Shown here: positions 7,364 to 17,230 of the stretch, in pieces
Numbering within the stretch: position 1 is the first letter of the stretch
Layout: each line of letters begins with the position of its first letter
Source: Bacteroidales bacterium
GTDB lineage: Bacteria; Bacteroidota; Bacteroidia; Bacteroidales; UBA932
Direction: 5' to 3'
Assembly: GCA_021371955.1 (NCBI GenBank)
Contig: JAJFVD010000006.1
Location: 1 to 64,000, forward strand
DNA length: 64,000 nt
The notes under the pieces: generated by a model
Told to the model about the DNA's origin: nothing
Database searches by the model: none
Seen by the model: only the letters and a program-made list of their open reading frames with translations
Made by a program: the position numbers and the translations under genes

Positions 7364-8596
7364 TTACTTATAAATTAGAGTTATCAGATTGTCTTCCGAG
7401 AAGATATCATTTGCTGCCTCGAAAATATCATGAGCAGTAATATCTTCTATTTTCCGTCTGAGTTCGCCTATAGGTTCCACTTTATTAAAAACCAGCAGCG
7501 ATTTGCCAATGTTGAGGCATTGTGCCTCGGCATTGTCCATTGAAATTGCAAGCTGACCAAGCAACTGCTTTTTTGCAGCCTTTAGTTTTACGGGAGATAT
7601 CTCCTTTTCTTTGAACAGGTTAAATTCTTTAGTTACCAGAGAGAGGCATTTATCGAGACTAGATTTGTCTGTACCAAAATAAACGGAGAAGACTCCGGTA
7701 TCTGTAAATGGAGTATAAGACGCATCAATTGTGTAGGCAAGTGCGTGTTTTTCCCGGAGAACCTGATTAAGTCTGGAATTGAGAGCAGGCCCGCCAAGGA
7801 TATTTGTCAAAAGAGCCAGAGGAAGGCGGCGTTTGTCGTAGAAGCTGTATGCTCTCCCGCCAATAACGCAGTGTGTCTGATAACTCCTCTTGGAAATTAT
7901 TTTTACCGTTCCTCCAACACATGGTGGCATTGGCTGAACAATTGGAACCTCAGCAGCATTTGTCAGTTTTTCTGTGTGCTCAAAATATTTTCTGACGAGT
8001 TTCTCGCATTTTTCAACAGGCAAATCGGCAACAATTGAGAAACTCATATTCTCCGGCCTGTAGTTTAACGAGGTAAATTCTCGTATGTCTTTTGCGGTAA
8101 TTCGTTTTATGCTTTTGGGCGTTCCAAGTATGTTTCCTGCCAAAGGGTGGCCGCCAAAGAGCTCTTCTTCAAAATCGTCGAAGATGAGTTCGGACGGGGA
8201 GTCTTTGTAGGATTTAATCTCTTCAAGAATTACTTCCTTCTCCTTTTCCAGCTCTTTTTCGGGAAATTTTGAGTTAAAAGCAAGATCACAAAGCAGTTCA
8301 ACGGCTTTTGAAAGGTCTTCCTTTAGTACAGTTGCCTGAATTACGGTCTCTTCTTTTGTCGTATAGGCATTCAGTTCTCCTCCGAGACTCTCGAGATAGT
8401 TGTTTATACTCACAGAGCTCCTTGTGGTAGTACCTTTGAAGAGCATGTGCTCTGTCATGTGGGCAATTCCGTTTAAGGAGGGATGCTCATCTCTTGTACC
8501 AACCTTGACGCTAAGCGCAAGATAGGCTACGGGAGAAGATACAGCCCGGAAGCCAAATCTGAGACCGTTTTCGAATTTCTTTGTAATTATTGTCAT
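7364..8596 (-). CDS. M16 family zinc metallopeptidase
   Basis: 410 residues, the single-unit size of processing-peptidase-like M16 proteins (PqqL/YmxG-type). The inverted zinc motif HxxEH reads HMTEHMLFKG (about 46-55), and the distal glutamate lies in the EKEKEVILEEI stretch. The C-terminal M16 domain includes the R/Y segment GGPALNSRLNQVLREKHALAYTI. No signal peptide is visible, so it is probably cytoplasmic. It sits between a secreted hypothetical protein and the O-methyltransferase in one leftward operon. Confidence 0.92.
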   Translation of the reverse strand: MTIITKKFENGLRFGFRAVSSPVAYLALSVKVGTRDEHPSLNGIAHMTEHMLFKGTTTRSSVSINNYLESLGGELNAYTTKEETVIQATVLKEDLSKAVELLCDLAFNSKFPEKELEKEKEVILEEIKSYKDSPSELIFDDFEEELFGGHPLAGNILGTPKSIKRITAKDIREFTSLNYRPENMSFSIVADLPVEKCEKLVRKYFEHTEKLTNAAEVPIVQPMPPCVGGTVKIISKRSYQTHCVIGGRAYSFYDKRRLPLALLTNILGGPALNSRLNQVLREKHALAYTIDASYTPFTDTGVFSVYFGTDKSSLDKCLSLVTKEFNLFKEKEISPVKLKAAKKQLLGQLAISMDNAEAQCLNIGKSLLVFNKVEPIGELRRKIEDITAHDIFEAANDIFSEDNLITLIYK

Positions 8597-8599
8597 TTG

Positions 8600-9457
8600 T
8601 TACTTTCTGAAAGGAATTGAGGCTCTCTTGATATCTTCCTTTGTGAATCCTTTCGGAAGCCTGTCGGATATCTTGTGTCTGCGAAAAAAAAGGAGGTCGT
8701 GGGTCTCTGCATCAATTATAAGTTTATACGAATAAGAACCCGATGAATTCCCTTTTGGAGATATCGTAAACCCGACCAGCGTCTCTGCGGCACTTTCAAG
8801 AATTGCCTTTTCAACAGTGGATTCATCGCCTATTGTAACTTTTTTCCTGAACAGTGTATCTGCTTCTGCCGGGTCAAGTTCAAAGCCCAGATCTTCTTTG
8901 TCGAATATGATTTTTTTATCCCCTGCATTGTCTATTCTGTTGCTGTAAAAGGAATTTCCCACGTATGCCTTAAGAATTTCCGAACCTACATTTATTATAT
9001 GACTCTGAATGATATCTATATATGCAGGAATAAAAAAGAAAGCCTCACCGGACTCGTCACCAATGGCCTGAAGCGGAAGAGTCGCAATCTCATACATTTT
9101 AGAAATTCCTTTTTTTGATTCCGGGCCCCCTTTTACAAGTGTGAGATATTCAATCTTTGCCTCCCCCTCGTTTTTGAACTTTCCATCCACTCTCATAAGA
9201 AAGTAATAAGAGGTATCTGTTTTTAACTTTTCAAACTCGGATAGGGTACAAATTTCAAACGGAGATATTTTCCATCCCGATTTTACCGCATCCACGATTG
9301 AGAGATCGGTAAAATCTGTTGAATTTGCAACAACCATGGTGGTTTTGCCGGCGAAATTCCGGAAATTGTTCTTGGCTTTGCCAAAAATTTCCTGTCCGTA
9401 GGAAGGATTTGTGATGACAAAAAAGGAAAAAAGAAGGGCAAATAATTGTCTCATCAT
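8600..9457 (-). CDS. Secreted hypothetical protein
   Basis: 285 residues; no known family recognised. The N-terminus MRQLFALLFSFFVITNPSYGQ is a clear signal peptide, so the product is exported. The rest is soluble and mixed alpha/beta. The C-terminal half contains a stretch, SYSYKLIIDAETHDLLFFRRHKIS, reminiscent of beta-sandwich envelope proteins. It starts a leftward operon with the M16 protease, 3 bp downstream. An alternative start three bases later (second Met) is equally good. Confidence 0.75.
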   Translation of the reverse strand: MMRQLFALLFSFFVITNPSYGQEIFGKAKNNFRNFAGKTTMVVANSTDFTDLSIVDAVKSGWKISPFEICTLSEFEKLKTDTSYYFLMRVDGKFKNEGEAKIEYLTLVKGGPESKKGISKMYEIATLPLQAIGDESGEAFFFIPAYIDIIQSHIINVGSEILKAYVGNSFYSNRIDNAGDKKIIFDKEDLGFELDPAEADTLFRKKVTIGDESTVEKAILESAAETLVGFTISPKGNSSGSYSYKLIIDAETHDLLFFRRHKISDRLPKGFTKEDIKRASIPFRK

Positions 9458-9474
9458 GATTGTTGTTATAGATG

Positions 9475-9502
9475 CAAAATTAGATAAAAATTCTTACTTT
9501 TG
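9475..9502. promoter_or_regulatory. Divergent -7 elements for the hypothetical operon and dnaX
   Basis: Leftward TAATTTTG (9482-9475) precedes the start at 9457. Rightward TACTTTTG (9495-9502) ends only 6 bases before the dnaX ATG at 9509. In Bacteroidota, transcription starts about 4-7 nt after the -7 element, so dnaX mRNA would have almost no 5' leader. No standard -33 TTTG is apparent for either direction. Confidence 0.55.
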
Positions 9503-9508
9503 TGGGGT

Positions 9509-11239
9509 ATGGAAAGATTTATAGTTTCGGCCAGAAAGTACAGACCAACAAGTTTTGAGACGCTTATTGGACAGGAGAATATCGCAAAAACTCTTAAAAA
9601 TTCTATTCTCAAAAACCAGCTTGCACACGCATACCTCTTTTGCGGGCCCCGCGGAGTAGGGAAAACTACCAGTGCGCGCATATTCGCAAAGACAATTAAT
9701 TGTCTAAACCTATCGGAAAATATGGATCCGTGCGGAGTATGCGAATCCTGCATCGCTTTTGACGAATCGCGTTCTTTTTCCATTCACGAGCTGGATGCGG
9801 CATCAAACAACTCTGTGGATGACATCCGCCTTTTGAATGAAAAGGTACGAATCCCTCCTCAGATTGGAAAATACAGCGTTTATATCATTGATGAGGTGCA
9901 CATGCTATCTCCTTCGGCCTTCAACGCTTTTCTGAAAACACTTGAAGAGCCGCCTGCTCATGCAATTTTCATTCTTGCAACAACAGAGAAGCACAAAATA
10001 ATCCCCACCATACTTTCAAGATGTCAGACATACGATTTCAACAGAATATCGGTTGAAGACATAGTTAGAAACCTTACTCAGATTGCAGAAAGAGAGAAGA
10101 TACAGATTGAAACCGAAGCCATGCACATTATTGCGCGAAAAGCCGATGGTGCAATGAGGGACGCTCTCACTCTTTTCGACCAGTCTGTTGCTTTCTGCGG
10201 AGAAAACATTACATACGATCAGGTTATTTCAAACCTTAATGTACTCGACTACGAGTATTATATCCGGCTTACAAACCATCTTCTTGCAGGGGAGCATACA
10301 GATGCCCTTCTCATTTTTGATGAGATCCTTTCAAAGGGATTCAATGCCCTCCATTTCATCGGGGGCTTAAGCACGCACCTGAGGGACTTACTCATTTGCA
10401 AAGATGAGAGAAGCGCAAAGTTGCTTGAGCTGGCTCCTTCTTTAATTGAAAAATATACAGAGCAATCCAGGAATTGCCCTGTCAACTTTCTTTATAACGC
10501 ACTTAATATTACAACAACCTGTGAAGCGGGATTCAAGCAGAGCGGCAACCAGCGTCTCCATATAGAGTTTGCCCTGGTAAAACTTGCAAGAATCAATACC
10601 CCTCAGGAAGTTATACCGGATTCTATTTCAGAGCCTAAAGTATCTGAGAAACCGGAAATAAAGGAGAAACCGGAGAAAACCGCAGTAGCCGAAGTTCCTG
10701 AGAAAAAGGAAGAACCTGCAGTGGAAAAGGAAACTCCAAAGGAAGAGATACCGGCTGCTCAGCCAAAAAACGCATATATCCCTTCTACACCTTCAATTAA
10801 GGGTATGATTAAGAAAGTGGAAGAGAAAAGTGTAAAGGCAGAACAGGAAAAACCCAAAGAATCGGGAGAATCTGAATTTGACCTTGAGATGCTTGAGAAA
10901 GTATGGGAAGAGATGGCCGAGGCAGAAAAATCGCTTCCAAGACTTAAGACTGCAATTTCACAAATTAAGCCTAAACTGGATGCAGACAAAACGATTCATT
11001 TCCGTGTCGTGAACGATTTGCAAAAGTCATGGATAGAGAAAAATTGCAAAACCAGGCTGCTCGCTTTTCTTCGCGACAAACTGGACAACCGTTTCATTGA
11101 ACTTATTGTTGAGGTGGAATCTGCCGAAGAAACAAAAGAGACTAAATTATATATGCCCGAAGAGAAGGCTAAGTTTCTGCTTGAAAATTATCCCGAAATG
11201 CGGGAACTTCAAAAAGATCTTAAACTCGAGCTTAAGTAA
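9509..11239 (+). CDS. dnaX: DNA polymerase III subunit gamma/tau
   Basis: 576 residues from ATG 9509; a TTG three codons earlier is inside the -7 element and is rejected. This is the clamp-loader ATPase of the replisome. The N-terminal AAA domain contains RKYRPTSFETLIGQ, Walker A GPRGVGKTT (about 47-55), the zinc-binding cysteines CLNLS..CGVCESC (about 64-79), Walker B IIDEVHML and the SRC sensor (LSRCQTYDF). A glutamate/lysine/proline-rich linker covers about 370-470. The C-terminal tau-like domain ends the protein. No obvious programmed frameshift signal was noticed. lptB follows 18 bp later. Confidence 0.96.
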   Translation: MERFIVSARKYRPTSFETLIGQENIAKTLKNSILKNQLAHAYLFCGPRGVGKTTSARIFAKTINCLNLSENMDPCGVCESCIAFDESRSFSIHELDAASNNSVDDIRLLNEKVRIPPQIGKYSVYIIDEVHMLSPSAFNAFLKTLEEPPAHAIFILATTEKHKIIPTILSRCQTYDFNRISVEDIVRNLTQIAEREKIQIETEAMHIIARKADGAMRDALTLFDQSVAFCGENITYDQVISNLNVLDYEYYIRLTNHLLAGEHTDALLIFDEILSKGFNALHFIGGLSTHLRDLLICKDERSAKLLELAPSLIEKYTEQSRNCPVNFLYNALNITTTCEAGFKQSGNQRLHIEFALVKLARINTPQEVIPDSISEPKVSEKPEIKEKPEKTAVAEVPEKKEEPAVEKETPKEEIPAAQPKNAYIPSTPSIKGMIKKVEEKSVKAEQEKPKESGESEFDLEMLEKVWEEMAEAEKSLPRLKTAISQIKPKLDADKTIHFRVVNDLQKSWIEKNCKTRLLAFLRDKLDNRFIELIVEVESAEETKETKLYMPEEKAKFLLENYPEMRELQKDLKLELK

Positions 11240-11257
11240 GGGCCTAAATAAAAAAAT

Positions 11258-12139
11258 ATGCGATTACATTGTAGCAATCTTGTAAAAAAATACGGAATAA
11301 GGACTGTCGTAAAAGGTGTTTCAATTGAGGTTGAACAAGGAGAGATTGTTGGTTTGCTGGGGCCAAACGGTGCCGGCAAAACGACCAGTTTTTATATGAT
11401 AACCGGGCTCATTAAACCAAATTCAGGGAAAATATTTCTTGACGACGAAGAGATAACCGGACTCCCAATGTATATGAGGGCACAAAAAGGGTTGGGATAT
11501 CTTGCCCAGGAGGCATCTGTATTTCGCAAATTAAGTGTTGAAAACAATATTCTTGCGGTGATGGAGCTTCACGATTACACCAAAAAAGAGCGGATGGAGA
11601 GGCTTGAAATACTTATTGATGAGTTTGGCCTGCAAAAAGTGCGTAAGAGCTATGGAATCCAGCTTTCCGGAGGGGAGAGGCGAAGATGCGAAATTGCAAG
11701 AGCACTGGCAATTGATCCAAAATTCATACTTCTTGACGAACCGTTTGCCGGAGTTGACCCTATAGCAGTAGAAGACATTCAGCACATCATTGCCAATCTT
11801 AAAACAAAAAATATTGGTATAATTATTACCGACCACAATGTCCACGAGACTCTTGCAATAACAGACCGAGCCTATCTTTTATACGAAGGAAGTATTCTTG
11901 AGAGCGGGTCCGCCGAAGTTCTGGCAAATAACCCGGAGGTGAGAAAGAAATATCTTGGGGAGAATTTTGAACTTAGAAAAGCTGTTCTTAAAACGAGAAA
12001 AAAAAATATCGACACCGATGCTGCTGATAAAGACGAAAAGACTAAAACTACATTACCTAAACTAAAAAACATCAACAATACCGGCGCCGATATGCTAAAT
12101 TATGGCAATCAGGCAAACGAACTGGAGAAAGGAGAATAA
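11258..12139 (+). CDS. lptB: LPS export ABC transporter ATP-binding protein
   Basis: 293 residues. LptB powers extraction of lipopolysaccharide from the inner membrane with LptFGC. Walker [10 protein letters not shown] (about 35-43), signature LSGGERRR (about 139), Walker [13 protein letters not shown] (about 160) and the switch His in ITDHNVHET are all present. E. coli LptB is about 241 residues. The extra ~50 residues here are a charged, lysine- and asparagine-rich tail (from about LKTRKKN) that may contact partners in this phylum. The start at 11258 gives [13 protein letters not shown]. It is in an operon with dnaX. Confidence 0.92.
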   Translation: MRLHCSNLVKKYGIRTVVKGVSIEVEQGEIVGLLGPNGAGKTTSFYMITGLIKPNSGKIFLDDEEITGLPMYMRAQKGLGYLAQEASVFRKLSVENNILAVMELHDYTKKERMERLEILIDEFGLQKVRKSYGIQLSGGERRRCEIARALAIDPKFILLDEPFAGVDPIAVEDIQHIIANLKTKNIGIIITDHNVHETLAITDRAYLLYEGSILESGSAEVLANNPEVRKKYLGENFELRKAVLKTRKKNIDTDAADKDEKTKTTLPKLKNINNTGADMLNYGNQANELEKGE

Positions 12140-12181
12140 TCTCCCCTCCCCGCCCGTTCATTTTGAATTAACATTAACCAT

Positions 12182-12763
12182 TTATTTTGTCTGAGCCTTG
12201 GGAGCTTCTGCTTCTTTGTGCATCATGCCATGACCTGCCATTGGAGCTCCTTCCATTTTTGGACCTTCCATTTGACAATCTTTGCAATCCATTTTCCTCA
12301 TCTTGTCCATCTTGCCCATTTTTTCCATCTTACCCATCTTACCCATTTTGCCGTGCATTTCACCTCTACCCATTCTTAGGTCAAACTGAACTCTTTGTTC
12401 TTCTGTCAATAAAGACCTTACACTATTTCTGTGTGCAGCCATTGCCTTCATTTTTTTGTTTTGCAAAGCCGAAATTTCGTCAATTTTTGAATTGATGTCT
12501 TTAAGGTTTGGCTTATCAATTTGCTGAAGAGTCTTAAGCTGAGCTGTTTTTTCATTTAGCTCGTTGTTGATTTGAAGGGTCTCTTTCTGATGTTTGAGTT
12601 TCAATTCGGCTATTTGTTTTTGCTGATCCGGAGTAAACTGAGATTTCATCATCTCAGGATTGGCTTTCATCATGCCCTGTTTGTGAATTTGGGTATTTTG
12701 CTGCTGAGCGGACATTGTTAACGCTATGGCTAACATTGTCAATAAAATAGTTGCTTTTTTCAT
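12182..12763 (-). CDS. Spy/CpxP-like periplasmic protein with Met-Lys-Cys-rich tail
   Basis: 193 residues with a signal peptide (MKKATILLTMLAIALTMSAQ). The middle (about 40-125) is helical and Gln/Lys-rich with two LTxxQ-type motifs, FTPDQQKQI and LLTEEQRVQF, as in Spy/CpxP-type envelope chaperones and metal sensors. The C-terminal third is unusual. It has seven consecutive K-M-x tripeptides followed by DCKDCQM, then more Met and His (GHGMMHKEA). Such MxxM and CxxC patterns can bind soft metals such as copper, so metal sensing or buffering is plausible but inferred. It stands alone between lptB and mutA. Confidence 0.75.
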   Translation of the reverse strand: MKKATILLTMLAIALTMSAQQQNTQIHKQGMMKANPEMMKSQFTPDQQKQIAELKLKHQKETLQINNELNEKTAQLKTLQQIDKPNLKDINSKIDEISALQNKKMKAMAAHRNSVRSLLTEEQRVQFDLRMGRGEMHGKMGKMGKMEKMGKMDKMRKMDCKDCQMEGPKMEGAPMAGHGMMHKEAEAPKAQTK

Positions 12764-12841
12764 TACTTACTGCTTTTAAATTGTGAATCTGCATATAGGA
12801 CTAAAAAGCAGCAAAAAGGTTTAATATGAGGAAAGAATTTA

Positions 12842-12849
12842 TACCTTTG
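12842..12849 (+). promoter_or_regulatory. -7 element of mutAB
   Basis: TACCTTTG fits TAnnTTTG and ends 42 bp before the mutA ATG. No clear TTG lies at the usual upstream distance. The leader up to 12892 is AT-rich with no obvious structure. Confidence 0.5.
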
Positions 12850-12891
12850 CCGAATTAATTTTGGCAACTTTCAATAATTAAAATAACAAAT

Positions 12892-14754
12892 ATGGCAGAA
12901 AAATTATTTGCTGAGTTTCCACCTGTTTCCACTCAACAATGGGAAGAGGTGATAACTAAAGATCTAAAGGGCGCCGATTACGAGAAAAAACTCGTATGGA
13001 AAACGATGGAGGGGTTTTCAGTACGCCCTTACTATCGTGCCGAAGATTTAACAAATCTTAAACATTTGGGTACTGTTCCGGGGGCTTTTCCATTCGTGAG
13101 AGGTACCAGCAAAAGGAACAATTGGCTTGTTCGCCAGGGCTATTGCGCCTGGGAGAGTTTCGAGAAAGCAAATGCCCAGGCTGTGGATGGTCTGAAAAAA
13201 GGAGTAGAATCAGTAGCATTCTGCATAAATGGCAAAAAAGCTATTTCACAAAACAAAATGGAGGTTCTTCTTAAAGGTATAGACCTTTCGAAAACCGAAG
13301 TAAATTTCGAAGGATGCTCATGCGAGACTCCGGCCATTATCGAATCTTTTATAGCAGTTGTTAAAGCACAAGGAATTAAAGCCGATTCTGTACGTGCTTC
13401 ATTTGATTTTGATCCGCTAAGATCACTCACTACTACCGGGAACTTCTGTTGTTCAAATTATATGGACAATTTTAAGAAGTGTATGAATTTAGTAGAAGGG
13501 TTCCCTAAAATCCGTGTAATAGGAGTTGAGGGATATGCATTTAACAATGCAGGTGCTACAGGAGTACAGGAACTTGGTTTTGCAATTGCTGCAGGAAGCG
13601 AATACATGAATCTTCTTAAAGAAATGGGATTCAGTGCAAATGAGGTTGCAAGCAGAATCAAATTTACTTTCTCTGTTGGAGCAAACTACTTCCTTGAAAT
13701 TGCAAAGTTCCGTGCCGCAAGAATGCTTTGGGCAAATGTTACCGAGAACTACGGCGTGTCCGACGACTCTGCAAAAATGATGAACATCCACGCTGTAACA
13801 AGCCAGTGGAACCAGACAGTATACGATTCATATGTAAATATGCTTCGCAGTACTACTGAGGCAATGAGTGCATCGCTTGCAGGCGTTGATTCGCTGGAGG
13901 TACTTCCTTTCGACTACCAATACCGCGAACCCGGAGAGTTTAGCAATCGTATTGCAAGAAATGTTCAGATAATTCTTAAGGAAGAATCGCATTTCGATAA
14001 AATTACAGACCCTGCCGCAGGATCGTACTACATTGAAAATCTCACAAACTCATTTACAGAGCATAGCTGGAATCTTTTCGGTAAAGTTGAAGAGAAAGGC
14101 GGATATACCGAGGCATTTAAAGCCGGGTACATTCAGGGAGAGATTAAAGCTGCATCTGCAAAAAGAGACCTCAACATTGCAACCAGAAGAGAAATAATTC
14201 TGGGGACAAATCAGTATCCTAACTTTTCAGAAAAAGCCGATAAAGATGTTACACTTGATGTAATTACCAGAGGCGCAAACTGGGAGAAGAGTTCGAATCC
14301 TATTGCCGAGCCGATTGAAAAATATCGCGGAGCACAGGCATTTGAAGCATTGCGTTTTGCAACCGAGACAAGCGGGAAAGAGCCAAAAGCCTTTATGCTC
14401 ACTTTCGGTAATCTGGCATTCTGCCGCGCACGTGCGCAATTCTCAAGCAATTTCTTCGCCGTTGCAGGTATAAATGTTGTTGACAACACCAGATTTGCTA
14501 CAGTTGAAGAGGGCGTTAAAGCTGCATTCGAAGCTAAAGCTGACATAATTGTTGCTTGCTCGTCGGATGATGAGTATACCGAATCTGTTCCAAAAATAAA
14601 GGAACTAATCGGGAATAAAGCAATTCTTGTTGTGGCCGGAGAACCCGCCTGCAAAGAGGAGCTTGTTGCCAAAGGCATAACAAACTTCATAAGCGTTAAG
14701 AGCAATGTTCTTGAGACACTCAAGATGTATCAGGCTCAATTGGGAATTAAGTAG
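12892..14754 (+). CDS. mutA: Methylmalonyl-CoA mutase small subunit
   Basis: 620 residues, the normal size of the non-catalytic beta subunit. It pairs with MutB to interconvert succinyl-CoA and (R)-methylmalonyl-CoA in the propionate/succinate pathway. The N-terminal TIM-barrel segment is recognisable (WVGxx-type start PPVSTQQWEEVITKDLKGADYEKKLVWKT split over residues 11-40; later ITDPAAGSYYIENLT). The C-terminal flavodoxin-like domain lacks the DxHxxG cobalamin motif, as expected for this subunit. mutB begins 20 bp downstream. No epimerase or MeaB chaperone gene is adjacent. Confidence 0.95.
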   Translation: MAEKLFAEFPPVSTQQWEEVITKDLKGADYEKKLVWKTMEGFSVRPYYRAEDLTNLKHLGTVPGAFPFVRGTSKRNNWLVRQGYCAWESFEKANAQAVDGLKKGVESVAFCINGKKAISQNKMEVLLKGIDLSKTEVNFEGCSCETPAIIESFIAVVKAQGIKADSVRASFDFDPLRSLTTTGNFCCSNYMDNFKKCMNLVEGFPKIRVIGVEGYAFNNAGATGVQELGFAIAAGSEYMNLLKEMGFSANEVASRIKFTFSVGANYFLEIAKFRAARMLWANVTENYGVSDDSAKMMNIHAVTSQWNQTVYDSYVNMLRSTTEAMSASLAGVDSLEVLPFDYQYREPGEFSNRIARNVQIILKEESHFDKITDPAAGSYYIENLTNSFTEHSWNLFGKVEEKGGYTEAFKAGYIQGEIKAASAKRDLNIATRREIILGTNQYPNFSEKADKDVTLDVITRGANWEKSSNPIAEPIEKYRGAQAFEALRFATETSGKEPKAFMLTFGNLAFCRARAQFSSNFFAVAGINVVDNTRFATVEEGVKAAFEAKADIIVACSSDDEYTESVPKIKELIGNKAILVVAGEPACKEELVAKGITNFISVKSNVLETLKMYQAQLGIK

Positions 14755-14774
14755 TAATAAAAAAAGAATAACAT

Positions 14775-16901
14775 ATGCGTCCAAAATTTTCTGATTTCAA
14801 ATATGCCGGAGGAGCTGCGGTCCAAGCAGGCGAGCCGTCTGTATGGATGACTCCGGAGCAGATAGGATTAAAAGGTGTTTATACAGCATCCGATCTGGAA
14901 GGGATGGAACATCTTAACTATGCTGCAGGTATACAGCCATATCTCCGCGGGCCATACAGTACCATGTATGTAATGAATCCGTGGACTGTCCGCCAGTATG
15001 CCGGATTTTCAACAGCAGAGGAGTCAAATGCTTTCTATCGCAGGAACCTTGCCGCAGGGCAAAAGGGTCTTTCGGTTGCATTTGACCTTGCTACACACCG
15101 TGGCTATGATGCCGACCATCCCCGCGTTGTGGGAGATGTGGGTAAAGCCGGTGTGAGTATTTGCAGCGTAGAGGATATGAAGGTTCTCTTCGACCAGATT
15201 CCGCTAAATAAAATGTCGGTATCCATGACAATGAACGGTGCAGTTCTTCCCATCCTGGCTTTCTATATTGTTGCCGGAATGGAACAGGGTGCAAAGCTCG
15301 ACGAAATGGCAGGAACAATCCAGAATGACATTCTTAAGGAATTTATGGTTAGAAATACATACATCTATCCACCAGAATTCTCAATGAGGATTATTGGAGA
15401 TATTTTCTCTTTCACCTCTAAGAATATGCCTAAGTTCAACTCTATATCAATTTCCGGATATCACATGCAGGAAGCCGGTGCAACCTGTGACATTGAAATG
15501 GCATATACCCTGGCAGACGGTCTTGAATACCTCAGAACCGGAATAGCTGCAGGAATGGATGTGGATCAGTTTGCTCCTCGTCTCTCGTTCTTCTGGGCAA
15601 TAGGAATGAACCATTTTATGGAAATTGCCAAAATGCGTGCAGCACGTATGATTTGGGCAAAATTGGTTAAACAGTTCAACCCTAAGAATCCAAAATCACT
15701 TTCTCTCAGGACCCATTCACAAACTTCTGGTTGGTCGCTTACCGAGCAGGATCCTTACAACAATGTTGCAAGAACCTGTATTGAGGCCATGGCTGCTGCT
15801 CTTGGTCACACTCAGTCACTTCACACAAACGCACTTGACGAGGCTATCGCACTTCCAACCGATTTCTCTGCACGTATAGCAAGAAACACTCAAATCTATA
15901 TTCAGGAAGAGACAAACATAACCAAGTCCCTCGACCCTTGGGCAGGTTCTTATTATGTTGAAAAACTAACTGCCGATATTGCCGAGCGCGCATGGGGCCA
16001 TATTGAGGAGGTTGAAAAACTTGGAGGAATGTCAAAAGCGATTGAGACAGGTATTCCTAAGTTAAGAATTGAAGAGGCAGCTGCCCGTAAACAGGCACGC
16101 ATCGACTCAGGTATAGATACAATTGTAGGTATTAATAAATACCGTCTCGAGAAAGAAGATCCATTGGAAATTCTTGATGTTGACAACACAATGGTTCGTG
16201 AATCGCAAATAGCAAGGCTCAAAGAGCTTCGCGCAAACCGCGACGAATCAAAAGTGAAGGCAGCTCTCGCAGCAATCACTAATGCAGCCAAAACAAAAAC
16301 CGGTAACCTTCTGGAACTTGCAATTGAGGCCGCCAGAGTTCGTGCAACTCTTGGTGAAATTTCCGATGCCTGCGAAGAGGTGGCCGGAAGATATAAAGCA
16401 ATTATCCGTATGAATACAGGTGTTTACTCAAGTGAGGTTAAAAACGACAGCGACTTTGAAAAAGCTAAACAACTTGTTGTTGAGTTTGCTAAGAAAGAGG
16501 GTCGCCAGCCTCGTATAATGATTGCAAAACTTGGCCAGGACGGTCACGACCGCGGGGCAAAAGTTGTTGCAACCGGTTATGCCGACTGTGGATTTGATGT
16601 TGATATGGGACCTCTGTTCCAGACACCGGAAGAGGCAGCCAAACAAGCTGTTGAAAACGATGTTCACGTAGTTGGAGTATCTTCTCTTGCTGCAGGTCAC
16701 AAAACACTCGTTCCGCAAATCATGGGTGAACTTAAGAAACTGGGCCGCGAAGACATTATGGTTATCGTGGGTGGCGTTATACCTGCTCAGGACTACGATG
16801 CGCTTTACAAAGCCGGTGCCGCTGCCATTTTTGGCCCCGGGACTTCGGTTTCTGTTGCTTCAATTAAACTGATGGAGCTGTTGCTTCAGAAGTTTGAATA
16901 A
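14775..16901 (+). CDS. mutB: Methylmalonyl-CoA mutase large (catalytic) subunit
   Basis: 708 residues. It carries the catalytic TIM barrel (Yx[14 protein letters not shown] at about 64-78, and [19 protein letters not shown] at about 316-334) and the C-terminal B12-binding domain. There DGHDRG (about 588-593) supplies the lower axial histidine, followed by [15 protein letters not shown] and VGGVIPAQD. With MutA it forms the adenosylcobalamin-dependent mutase used to make propionate from succinate in fermenting Bacteroidales. The pair ends at a strong terminator at 16930-16957. Confidence 0.97.
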   Translation: MRPKFSDFKYAGGAAVQAGEPSVWMTPEQIGLKGVYTASDLEGMEHLNYAAGIQPYLRGPYSTMYVMNPWTVRQYAGFSTAEESNAFYRRNLAAGQKGLSVAFDLATHRGYDADHPRVVGDVGKAGVSICSVEDMKVLFDQIPLNKMSVSMTMNGAVLPILAFYIVAGMEQGAKLDEMAGTIQNDILKEFMVRNTYIYPPEFSMRIIGDIFSFTSKNMPKFNSISISGYHMQEAGATCDIEMAYTLADGLEYLRTGIAAGMDVDQFAPRLSFFWAIGMNHFMEIAKMRAARMIWAKLVKQFNPKNPKSLSLRTHSQTSGWSLTEQDPYNNVARTCIEAMAAALGHTQSLHTNALDEAIALPTDFSARIARNTQIYIQEETNITKSLDPWAGSYYVEKLTADIAERAWGHIEEVEKLGGMSKAIETGIPKLRIEEAAARKQARIDSGIDTIVGINKYRLEKEDPLEILDVDNTMVRESQIARLKELRANRDESKVKAALAAITNAAKTKTGNLLELAIEAARVRATLGEISDACEEVAGRYKAIIRMNTGVYSSEVKNDSDFEKAKQLVVEFAKKEGRQPRIMIAKLGQDGHDRGAKVVATGYADCGFDVDMGPLFQTPEEAAKQAVENDVHVVGVSSLAAGHKTLVPQIMGELKKLGREDIMVIVGGVIPAQDYDALYKAGAAAIFGPGTSVSVASIKLMELLLQKFE

Positions 16902-16929
16902 GCGGTAAAGTTTGATAATGAATAAAAAG

Positions 16930-16957
16930 GGGCGTCTGAAATTAATTTCAGACGCCC
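16930..16957 (+). terminator. Terminator after mutAB
   Basis: GGGCGTCTGAAAT, loop TA, ATTTCAGACGCCC form a perfect 13-bp stem, preceded by AAAAA and followed by TTCTCATT. It lies 28 bp after the mutB stop and ends the operon. Confidence 0.88.
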
Positions 16958-17230
16958 TTCTCATTAATATTAAACTCACCTTTTAAATTACCCCGGTCCG
17001 TAGGCCGGGGATTTAACCACCACAAGAGATATAAACGAACTAACCCTTTTCGTTTTAAAAATTGAGGATGGAACAGATTAATCTATTAAAACGGATTAAC
17101 GTCGACAAAGATCTCTCAATAAAAAATATAACGCAATAAGTAGTTTCAGAAAAAATAAATCAAAAGAAAGAGGGATTTTACCCATTCATTTTTCTAAAAA
17201 AAAGATGGATTCCAATGTAAAAAAAGGCGG
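16958..17230. other. Intergenic region with a second strong hairpin
   Basis: No gene is seen. At 16983-17016 the flanks TTAAAT and ATTTAA and the core CCCCGG/CCGGGG pair to give a 12-bp stem with a 2-nt bulge and an 8-nt loop. It could terminate leftward transcription from the response regulator, 215 bp upstream. The rest is A-rich with no ORF beyond 23 codons. Confidence 0.5.

Noticed and set aside
12291..12352. Short tandem repeat resembling a CRISPR-like array
   Set aside because: The 9-bp units are coding (K-M-x repeats) and have no spacers; no CRISPR array or cas gene was seen in the window.
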